Assembly: GCA_014925825.1 (NCBI GenBank)
Contig: JACGCK010000008.1
Span: 496,001-560,000, forward strand
Origin: Pholiota molesta
Lineage: Eukaryota; Basidiomycota; Agaricomycetes; Agaricales; Strophariaceae
DNA: 64,000 nucleotides
Reading direction: 5' to 3'
Part shown: positions 1 to 9,666 of the stretch, piece by piece
Numbering within the stretch: the first letter of the stretch is position 1
How the letters are laid out: each line of letters opens with the position of its first letter
The notes under the pieces: generated by a model
Told to the model about the DNA's origin: nothing
Seen by the model: the letters and a program-made list of their open reading frames with translations, nothing else
Database searches by the model: none
Translations under genes and position numbers: made by a program

Positions 1-2194
1 AGCTGGCTATCACTTTCGGAATTATGGTCTCCTTTTGGATTGACTTCGGTAGGCATCTGCATATGTATCAACTATTTTTGAAATCTGATTCATTTTTGCG
101 ACCTGTAGGTACCAATTACATTGGTGGCACAAGTACAGGACAACATGAAGCTGCATGGAGAATTCCTCTCGCTCTCCAGCTGGTGCCTGCATTTATTCTA
201 GGCGTTGGAATCCTCTTCATGCCTTTCTCGCCTCGGTAAGTTGTTGATTGTCCTAAACTTGAGACGATCACGGAAATCTGACACCCAAAACACCAGATGG
301 TTGGTCAACCAAGACGTGATGACGAAGCTCTTGCAGTCCTTAGTCATGCCCGCCGTCTTCCACCGGATTCTGAGATCGTTCAGATCGAATTTTTGTCAGT
401 GAAGGTGTTGACTCTAGAGTTCATCTCGCTTACGTTGTATCGATCCTCCGCAGGGAAATTCGCGCACAATATTTATTCGAGAAGGAAACCTCTGAATTGA
501 GGTTCCCACAATATCAGGACGGCTCTTGGAGTTCCAATTTCAAGCTTGGATTCTATGACTACCTTAGTCTCATCACCGATCGAAGTACGTTCGTACGACT
601 CTAATATGTACAGAAAGTTTGCTCATTCTATCATTTTTAGACCTGCTATACCGAGTCGCCGTTGGAACTCTGTATGTTATTTCATTCATTAGTCTTCAAC
701 ATTGGACCTCTACTTATCGCATAACGAAGGACCATGTTCTTCCAGCAATGGAGTGAGTAAATATTATGATTGTCACGCATATACACTCCCTAACTTTTTT
801 GAAAAGCCGGTATCAACGCTATTCTTTATTATGCCCCAACTATCTTCCAGTCGTTGGGCTTGACTGGCAACGCGCTCTCTCTCCTGGCTACTGGTGTCGT
901 TGGCATTGCGTAAGTTTTCCCATGTCTTTGCGAAAGGACTTATCTTTGAACTTCGAGCATAGCATGTTTTTGGCTACCATCCCCGCTGTTATCTGGGTAG
1001 ACAAACTTGGTCGCAAGCCTGTTCTCATCTCTGGTGCATTCCTCATGGCTGCGTGAGTCTCAGCCTCCATCTTCGGCATTCGCCTGAACGTCTGTCTTCT
1101 GGCGCTAACCTATTTCAACAGCTGCCATATCATCGTTGCCATTTTGACTTCCCAATTCCGCGACTCTTGGACAAGGTAAAGGATACAAAATTTATGCAAG
1201 TTCTCATCATCTGACTGAGCTGTATAATTTAGCCACGTCGGTGAGTAGTCGAAAGGCAGGGAAATAGGGTATGTCTGATGATGATTGCAGCTGCTGGTTG
1301 GGTTGCTTGCGTTCTTGTCTGGATATTTGCTATCGGCATGTCCTTTTCCTTATCTATAAAGGAGTTACGTTGAACTTATCTCTGTTTATAGGCTTTGGTT
1401 ACAGCTGGGGTTAGTCATTCCTATATTCACCTTTAGTTCAATGCTGAACTTGAGAAGGTCCCTGTGCATGGATTCTTGTGGCCGAGGTAAGAATTTCGGT
1501 TAAATGATGATGACCTCGTTCTCATTCGGAACGATAAGATCTGGCCTCTAAGTGTTCGAGGAAAGGGTCTTTCAATTGCCGCCTCGTCCAACTGGGTAAG
1601 TGTATACTCGAAAAGGCAATTCGACATATATTCATTGATACATCTTTTATGCATAGATGAATAACTTCATCGGTGTGTTGTTTTCTCTCTGACCGCTTCG
1701 AAAACTTTAACTCAGCTGGACACTCTTGCCGTTATTCTGTAGTGGGTCAAGTAAGTGTTCATTAGCCAACTTTTATGGTTGCAATCCTAAAGTTCAAACT
1801 AGGTCACACCGACAATGCTTGTACACTTATCATATGGGACCTTCATTTTCTTCGGGGTACGTCGTTAAGAACAAGTTTGCGGGTTGCAATTTGGATTGTT
1901 GACTTTCACACTAGCTATTCTCATTTCTGGGAGGACTATTTGTGATGTTTTTCGTACCAGAGACAAAAGGTTGGATTTAACGACCTGCAGTATCCTAGTC
2001 ATTACTGATGCTTATTACGCGCAGGACTTACTCTCGAGGAAATGGACGACGTGTTCGGAGATGGTCAAAGACTCGGCGCCGCAGACCAAGAACGTCAAAA
2101 CGTTATTTTCCGCAGACTTGGTCTCTTCAACGACTCTAAGGATAACGACGACAGGAAGAGTGATGAAGAATCAAATAATGAAAAGCATGATTAA
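1..2194 (+). CDS. MFS sugar (hexose) transporter, 5' end missing
   Basis: C-terminal two thirds of a sugar porter of the major facilitator superfamily, a plasma-membrane proton-coupled or facilitative sugar carrier. The window opens inside an exon reading [14 protein letters not shown]. Visible family signatures in order are PFSPRWL (the PESPRWL motif at the end of the N-terminal half), [14 protein letters not shown], the loop [17 protein letters not shown] and [12 protein letters not shown] near the end. The protein ends in a hydrophilic, acidic cytoplasmic tail and stops at 2192-2194. It has at least ten short introns and two 8-nt micro-exons (1233-1240 and 1743-1750), and one intron probably starts with GC (after ATCG near 1337). 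One base appears to be lost near 313, because WLVNQ and RDDEALAVL are in different frames of the same exon. Substrate is not predictable from the sequence. Confidence 0.9.
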
Positions 2195-2479
2195 TCAGGT
2201 CAAGTAACGACCCAATGCTACTTAAATGCCCATACGAATACGACACTAGCGTGTATTTACTATTTCTACTATCTTTTATCTGCAATACACATGCAACAAT
2301 TGAAACTTTTTCTCGGGATCTTAAAAGTGCTGGACCAACCGTTCTGGATTGCAACTGGACCGTAAAAGACCCAGAATCAGGTGCGGAAGAGCCCGGAGAG
2401 GGAGTGTGACACTGAGCATTGAGCGTGACATCACATACTCTCCTGTGGTGTCCCCTCTCTAGTTATCCTCCCAAAAACC

Positions 2480-3080
2480 ATGTTCAAAAACGCTGTCCGT
2501 GCAGCTCGTCCTGCCGCCAACGCGGTGCGCTCGTCGCTGAAGCCCTGCAGCTCATCTTTGCGCGCATTTTCTACCACCCTTCGCGCTCAATCAGGCCCCG
2601 CTCCTCCCCAGCTGTTCGGTCCTGGCGCGAAGCCCGGAACGGTCCCCACCGACATTGAGCAAGCCACTGGTCTTGAGCGTCTGCAGCTCTTGGGAGATTT
2701 GGAGGGAATCAACGTCTTCGACGACTCTCCTTTAGACTCGAGCCGCATTGGCACCAAGGCCAACCCCGTTTTGGTTCCCTCTTTCGTACGTGACATACGT
2801 TGCTACACCCAACGCGTTCAGGCGCGGTGTTCCAGTCGACTTATTGACTCAAATAACCCAACAATAGGAAACCGAGCGCACTATTGGATGCACCGGCGTC
2901 CCCGCCGATTCGCATGATATTGCTTGGTTCAATCTCAAGAAGGATACCATTGGTCGTTGCGTAGAGTGTGGCTCAGGTGCGTGACTACACACCCTCTTTC
3001 GGAAACGTTCTGAACTTGTTTGGATAGTCTACGCTCTTGATTTCCAGGGCGAAGAAGATCATGGTGACCACCACCATTAA
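2480..3080 (+). CDS. COX4: Cytochrome c oxidase subunit 4 (subunit Vb family), mitochondrial
   Basis: Nuclear-encoded structural subunit of respiratory complex IV, matrix side of the inner membrane. Residues 1 to about 40 form an Arg/Ala/Ser-rich, acid-free mitochondrial presequence (MFKNAVRAARPAANAVRSSL) ending near FSTTLRAQ. The mature part contains TGLERLQLLGDLEGINVFD, then the zinc-binding fold with a Cys in IGCTGVPADSHD and the pair CVECG, and ends GEEDHGDHHH. Three exons: introns at 2786-2867 and 2977-3027, both GT-AG, and frame is kept across both (VPSF/ETERT and CGS/VYALDF). Length of about 155 residues matches fungal Cox4. No frame problems were seen. The stop is TAA at 3078-3080. 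Confidence 0.95.
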
Positions 3081-3297
3081 GTCTAGTTGAACGCATTGTA
3101 ATTGTGTCAGTGGTGATAGACGGTCCGAGGTCTTGCGATGGAGGCGGGATAAATATAACCAGGCAGTTGTTGGCATACCACGTGTAGAACCCTGCGGAAG
3201 TCAAATCCCTCTTATCTTATTTTCCGTTCTTACCTTGAACGTTCGTCTGAGCTCCTTGCAAGTGATAGGTTAAATTATTGCCCCAGTGCTCGTAACG

Positions 3298-4709
3298 ATG
3301 CAGGAGAAACAAGCTTTACACCACACGCCTGTCATTCCTTTCGATTTTACGGCCTATCTTGACAAATTTCCAGGAAATATTCAATGGGAGGTCGAAACTC
3401 TACAAGGTGGTGCTGCGAACTTTATCGTCCGCGCTAGCCCACTCAAGAATGCAACTTCGAACAATGGTGCAGACCACAAGACCCTGAAATCTCACATATT
3501 TACCTCAGATAACAACTCTGTTATCATGAAGCAAGCACCTCCGTTTTTGGCCAAATCTCCCGAGATTGCGTTTTCTCCTTACCGACAGGCATGTCATTCA
3601 CTCGCGGCGATCACTAGTATCTAACGGGACGTGTTCTATGTTTTTATAGACTATAGAAGCGCAAGCGCTCCGACTATTTCATCCTTCGCATATTAGCAAC
3701 ACGCAAACTGGTCTTGAGAACATATTACTCCGAAACCCTAGTATTCGCATCCCAAAGCTACTGCATCACGATGAATCTAACAACATACTCGTTCAAAGCG
3801 ATCTTGGTTCGCTGCCTGATTTGCACGTGGTCCTTACTTCTCCAACGACTACCATTGCAACTGCTGCGGCGCTCGGGAATGTTATTGGTCAATTTCTTGC
3901 GGATATGCACGATCCATCCATAGTTTTACCTGTGCATATGGAAATATTTCGCAACGAGATTGGTGAAAGCACAATGGAGGCTTGCATTGAACAAGTTCGT
4001 ACATTCCTACAGGCCAGCGGTATTTCCGACTACGACTCGCTTGCGGGAACAGCACTCCGCCATTGGAGAACCCGCCGAAAGGCTGTGTTTGCTCAAGGAG
4101 ATATCTGGTTTGGGACTATCCTCGTGGATACTCAAACCTTGATTCGTACTCGAGGCGACGAAGTCCCTTCCTTAAATGTCGGGATTTGTGACTGGGAATG
4201 GGCAGGTCCTAATGATCCCGCTGCCGACATCGCTCAACTTGGTATGTAAGATAACTTCTAAATGTACTCTAACCTGACTCTAACCGTCTATAATAACCTT
4301 CGGCAACCAAAATTGTCTTTCGTAAACAGGGTGTTACATACATCTATTGTCTATTTGTCCTTTGACTTCACCAGCGAGGAATGAAGTCATATGTGCCTTT
4401 GCAGAGGCATTCTACGGTTCTTATTTCGCAGGCCTCAAGAAATATCCGGACTTGAATTTCTGGAGATCTCTCTTGATAATGCACGGTTGGGAAATGGTCA
4501 ACGCTGCAGGATGGAGCACACGACAAGCTTTATGGTGTGCGTGCGAGGGTTCGGGCGTTAGGTGTGCACACATCAAGGACTTGGTCACAGAAGGTGCCAA
4601 TTTTCTGCGCGCAGCAAAACATACCTTCAACACTTTAGAGGAAATAATTCGCGCAATGAACCAAATTCCTTGGACAAAATATTTCCCTGTCGTTGATGGT
4701 ATTCCATGA
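3298..4709 (+). CDS. APH-family (aminoglycoside phosphotransferase fold) small-molecule kinase
   Basis: Predicted phosphotransferase of the APH/choline kinase fold, with a layout like methylthioribose kinase-type fungal proteins. The N-lobe has a glycine-rich start LQGGAANFIVRAS and the ATP lysine candidate in SVIMKQAPPFL. The C-lobe has the catalytic-loop equivalent FAQGDIWFGTILVD (usual H-G-D-x-W-x-x-N; His is replaced by Gln here) and the metal-binding ICDWEWAG. Three exons: intron 1 (3589-3649) has a GC donor (CAG/GCATGT), intron 2 is 4242-4329. ATG at 3298 is chosen because the upstream codon in frame is GTG and no better ATG is nearby. The substrate is unknown. The unusual Gln in the catalytic loop and the Thr where Asn normally sits could mean altered activity. 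Confidence 0.8.
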
Positions 4710-6268
4710 TTATTGAATATTCAGCGGCGACGACAGGTCGGCGCTCATGCCTGGCTCCCGACGCCCCGGCTTATATTCTTTTCAAAGTTCATTTTACTTG
4801 TGACTTGCCCCACGCCAGCAAAATCAAGTACTTGGTTTTACTATTCTTTCTTATCTAGCGTTCGAATCGGAATATATAGTAGATACTTATGGTTTTATTA
4901 CTTACTGGCTTTCTAATGATTGAAATAGAACTTACTCGTATTGAAGGTCAGACAATCAACGTAAATCATATACACATCGATGTAACAACTCTCAACAGCC
5001 AATGTACGTGTTTCTCTTGTGTTTTGCGTATTTATTGGTACAAGACAAGTTGGACCAAGTTGGTTGATTGAACTACAGGAATTCTGATACATCTCTGATA
5101 GTAATGCTATCGCTCATGTTCTCACTTGTTTGATCCTTGGAGACTCGGTCCCTCGGATGATGCGGGTGGCCGCAAAGTTGGAAATATATAAGTCCATATA
5201 TCACTTTTCTCTGATTTTTACAAGGACAATTTTATACTCACCACATCTGCCATAGCGTTCCCAAAGAATGATTGAGCGCTAACCGCGGTCTCGGCGTCTG
5301 GTCGCAGACCCGGTTCACCGGATGCAGTGCTGCCGGGTACCAATGATTTGGGAGTCCCGTCACCCGGCCCACCGAATGTACTGGCAACGCTCTCCCATGA
5401 CCAAATTGCTTTCTTAATTCACCTTCATTTATCTGAGGTTCATCGACGTCTCTAGCTCAATGTTAATGTCTGTGATTTCAAGGATCCGTGAAACACGTAT
5501 GGCCTGAGGGCGTCCTTTCGTCGAGAAGAAAGTACTGCAAAATACGTTGATGCGGCCCAGACAGGCCCAGTCTCCAGACCTCCATACGTTCAAGTTCTGA
5601 TGCTGGTGGGAACTATTTGCTTTCTTCGCCATTTCTCTTGTATAAACGTTTTTGGATGTAGATCTTATGGTGCGCCGCGCAAAACCCGTTCAACACAATT
5701 ATCAGATACGGGTATTCTAACTGTCAACGGAGGAGCGTTGTTGTTAGGTCCTTTCAACAATCATCCTCAGTATAATGGAAGTTGGGACACCTGAGAAAGG
5801 TTGAGATTCTAGCCTTTCCAAAGGCGACGCTTAGATACCAGCTTCTTTTTGGATTTTCTGCGTAAGTATGTTTTTGAACACATTCTCAAGGCATGCTGGC
5901 AGGCTTGGCTCTTGTGATTCATGATCATTGTTGGCAGAGCAACCTCAACCTTTCGGTACTTTATCGGCCTCCTTTTACTGCTTGTTCAGGGCCATCTGGG
6001 AGCCCTGGTCCTCAAAATTTGGTTTTAAACGGACTCATGGCAACTACCTGCAAGATACTTCTCCTTGTTGTCTCCTTGTTTCCTTCGGTTTTGAGAACCT
6101 CTGGCTTGTGTCGTTGACGGCTTTTTCATTTTTGCCTCTTCAAATTTCTTTCGACCAGGAGTCTTTTTCTAATCCTTTCATTCAAGGGTCTTCTGCATCA
6201 GCCAAACTGCACTTTCTCTCTTGCTCTTACACTCCTTTGAAACGTTTCGCCACTGCCATATATTCAAG
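4710..6268. other. 1.56-kb intergenic stretch
   Basis: AT-rich spacer between the APH kinase and the secreted repeat protein. The only coding-looking part is a minus-strand segment around 5122-5632, listed separately. The rest shows only short unsupported frames. I see no tRNA-like structure, tandem repeat or transposon ends. The stretch 5880-6268 upstream of the secreted protein is pyrimidine-rich on the plus strand (CTTTTTC/TTTC runs), as is common before fungal start codons. Confidence 0.5.
5122..5632 (-). CDS. Possible small hypothetical protein (weak)
   Basis: A minus-strand candidate. ATG at 5632 begins MAKKANSSHQHQNLNVWRSG. Further downstream, a frame with protein-like composition reads SWESVASTFGGPGDGTPKS and then TAVSAQSFFGNAMADV, followed by a canonical GTGAGT donor near 5245. 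If the acceptor is the AG near 5150, the protein would end GPSLQGSNK with TGA at 5122-5124. The middle splice sites were not resolved, and I recognise no family. It could instead be a relic or a chance open frame. The support is the local rise in GC and the low-complexity but non-random Ser/Gly/Pro composition next to a good donor. Confidence 0.3.
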
Positions 6269-8906
6269 ATGTTTGCCAAGACAAATCTCCGTTTCTTAGC
6301 TTTTTGGGCTTTTTTGGTCACTTCAGAGCCAGTTCTCGGTCGTGAACAGTGGCTGGAGAGGGATGGACGGGCGGTCTACTTGTACCCCAGGCGTTTTGGT
6401 CAAGAACAACCAGCAGTCCTTACGCAGCTTCGTGCCGCATGTGGAGGTGGTATTTGCGATACATTGGCGGGCCAAGCCGTTACACCTCTTCTTGCAGCAC
6501 AACCTGAATGCTCGCAGCAAGATATGGCCGATGCCATTATCGGTATGACTTTATCAGATACGTTTATATGATCTCGTTAACTGTTGCGCTATAGATGCCA
6601 GTACGCAGTTTGACGCTGCTACCGCGGCACTCATGGTTGCTGCTGCTGTTGAATATCGTCAGGCTGAGAAGAATACGCCTCCAGTAAGTTATATGTTTTG
6701 GTGTTTGGTTGGAATTTTTAAATATAACGTAACTGTCTTTCGCATTAGGATTTCACACTAACCCCCCGAGTTTACGAAACTCTGTCTTCTGCCAAAAGGC
6801 TCCAAAAAACTCTCAACTCAACGGTTTAGTCCAGGCCCAGGATCCTGCCAATGATCCTAATTTGTTCTTCGACCCCGCAACTGGTGCAACCGTCCGCAAA
6901 GGCACCCAAGCAAATACTTCGCCTTTTGGCGGTGTCGCGGCACAGTGAGTACCTCATCATCAATTGGGCCAGTAAAAACTGATAATCTTTGCTTCCAAGA
7001 CCAGCCTCATCTGCAGCTGCTAGCATTGCTACAGCATCTTCCAGCGGAGCCGTTCTCGTTGCAGCCCCCACTGCAGCCGCTTCCGATTGTGCTGTATGTC
7101 GTCTTTAATTGACTGGTACTCTAGGGCATCACTAATTCATGCAATTAGACCGCAGTAACCGTGACTGTAACTGGGACCCTTACAGTTACCCCTACGGATG
7201 CAGTTACTGTCGTTGTTGGGGATGCGACGACTTCTGTCGCAGCCGGGACTACGACTTCTGCTGCTGCTTCTGCCACCTCGACAGCCAGCAGTGTTGGTAG
7301 CGCGACTTTGGTTCCTGTACTGTTCCTGAGATTGAGTTCGGTGTTGGCTTCGATAATCGCAAAGAAACTAGCTTCCAGCCAGCTGATAAACGTAAGATCG
7401 ATCTTTCGAGTGTTTTTATCAGTTTTACGCCTGAGGTTGACCCAAATCTTAGAATCTTTCAATCACGGTTCCGCACAGAACATTGACATCATTACTCGTA
7501 AGTCAAAATTCGAATTCTCCAAAATAAATTGCTTATCACCTATCGATAGAATTTATCTGCGATACTTTGACCAACAGCTGCAATGCTAACCAAGCCGCAA
7601 AAACTCTTTGTGCATCGGCCCAACAAGCTGCTGATGCTGCCCCAGCCAAGACTGGTGCTCAGGCGGATGCTTTCAATGCTGTCTTCGGAATTACGACTGT
7701 AAGCAATTTTTAGCGCCCTCCACTTCACTTTTGAACATGTGTATTCTTTAGGACTTCACAGCCATTGTTCCCATTGATGACCAAGGAAACCCAGTTAGTG
7801 GAACAGGCGCAACCACAACCGCGGCACCCGCTGCCACCGAAGTCGCTACTAAAGTTGCTACAGCCTCTTCTGCTCCGGCAACAACTACTGCGGCTGCTGC
7901 TGCTGCTGCTGCTGCTGCTACTACTGCTAGCGGCAATTCTGCATTCGGGAACTTTGGAAAATGTTCCGTCCCCCAGATTGAATTCGGTGCTGGCTTCGAC
8001 GGCAGGAAAGAAACTAGCTTCCAACCAGTTGATCAAAGTATGACAGTTTTATTTCTCTGTTTCCTTGACTGATTTTTCCCCCAGCTTCTTTCAGTCATGG
8101 ATCTGCCCAAAACATTAATATCATTACTCGTATGTCAATGCTTTCACCCTCCTGAACTAATTATTGAAGAATTCCGTAGAATTTATCTGTGATACCTTGG
8201 TAAATTCATGTGGCGCCGATCAGACTGCTCAAAGCACATGCGCTACAGCAGAAGCTGCTGCCTCGGCTGCCGCGACAGGAACTGGCGCTCAAGCGGATGC
8301 TTTCAACAAAGCCTTTGGGATTTCCACTGTGAGCAACGATTACCATGAGCTGCCCAAATAGATGCCTAATGGTCTCACTAGAACTTCGTTTCGGTCACCG
8401 AGCTTGATAACCAGGGCAGAGTTGTCGGCGCTGCCTCTTCGACTGTGAGCATCTTGTTTGACGGAGATCACAGAAGCTGATATTACATACCGTAGCAGGA
8501 TGCTGCCTCCGTTCCCGCTTCTACTGCTACTGTCCCAGCCACCAACAACGTAAGCGTTAACAAAGCTAATACGGTGGTGACCGCGCCTGCGGCATCAGCT
8601 GCAAATCTTCAAACTTTCACTGGCGCTCTTGGAGGAGTCACTGCTCCAGCTGTGACTTCGTCCGGCAACGGACAATTCCAAGTGGAAGGCAATTCTTCGT
8701 TCAATAACCAGAAAAGTGCAATTGGGCGCTCTTGGTAAGCCAAATTTGTTTCTGTCTTTTGAATGAATTATTGATGTTTTGCTCTGTGCAGTGACGTCCA
8801 AAATAATCAGTGCGCTAACGCAGCGAACGCTTCAGGCAATAAGAATGGGTTCACAGTCGCCGCTTGTAATGCACAACAGTCGCAATGCACAGCAGGGGCG
8901 AACTAA
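6269..8906 (+). CDS. Secreted Ala/Thr/Ser-rich protein with two tandem conserved modules
   Basis: Extracellular or wall-associated protein of unknown function. ATG at 6269 gives a signal peptide (MFAKTNLRFLAFWAFLVTSE). After a leader region with ACGGGICDTLAGQ come Ala/Thr/Ser linkers and two copies of one module: VPEIEFGVGFDNRKETSFQP then SFNHGSAQNIDIIT then FICDTLTNSC, ending TGAQADAFNAVFGITT; the second copy repeats this at about 7965-8335. Intron positions inside both copies are the same, so the module was duplicated with its introns. The C-terminus reads NNQKSAIGRS and then CDVQNNQCANAANASGNKNG, cysteine-paired, stop at 8904-8906. A run of GCT codons codes for polyalanine near 7888-7917. 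One base seems lost near 7305, at the entry to copy 1. Similar secreted proteins occur in agarics, but I know of no assigned function. Confidence 0.8.
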
Positions 8907-9666
8907 ATCATTTTCTAATCTTGATACTCGTCCATTTATTAGATCATTTTGCCTGTTTAACGTTTAACGTTCATCATTGTAGCCATACATAGAGCCCTTC
9001 GCTTCTCACTGTAATTATTTCCTGGACAATATATGGTGCATTCGACCTTTGAAATAAAATGAAGTGTGCCCGTTTTGGTGTGGAATGTCTCAGTAAAATC
9101 CCTGTTAATCATTTGTTGCATAATTAGCCCTGGCTATCTAATAGCATTTGAAGTTGGTGAGTCGCGGCAGTGGATGAGCGCACTTGGAGCGCACTGCCGA
9201 ACGAACTCAGCAAGAACGCAGTTTCGGACACCCATCGACCAAATATTCTCACGCGGACCTCATGTGCGGAGCCCGTCTTTCGTACCTTTGACGACTCTAC
9301 TTACCATCTTATGTTCTATGTTCTAGCGCTCTTCAAGTGTCACATCCAACTGGATAGCCTTATTTATGCTTAACAGCCAACGCGCTGCCTGAGTGCCGGC
9401 ATGGCTCTAGCTACTGTATATCTGTCGAAATGGCTTCACAGCTAAAGGACGCAATTATAGATTGATAACTTATCAATCTCATGACGCCACCCAAGTCAGA
9501 AATGGTGCACTTACTCTGGGACTTTTGTCAGCCTCTTACATTGCAGTGATGTTCCACCAGACTATCTTCTTGAAATCAGAGGAGAGGGCGCTTTCCAAGC
9601 TTGTTTCAAGTTCCTTCCCTTGGTCAACTCTTGGTCCTCCTTCGATTTTGCCCTAGACTCAGAGAG
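8907..9666. other. Intergenic spacer, 760 bp
   Basis: Holds the 3' region of the secreted protein (AATAAA-like sequence near 9053) and the promoter side of the permease. No open frame here has motif support and I see no repeat. Confidence 0.5.

Noticed and set aside
4860..4880. tRNA-like GTTCGAATC sequence
   Set aside because: No flanking acceptor stem, D-arm or A-box in the right spacing on either strand.
7160..7310. Splitting the secreted protein into two genes at the frame break near 7305
   Set aside because: The module continues with the same intron phases and composition, and the second copy of the module shows the expected uninterrupted reading.
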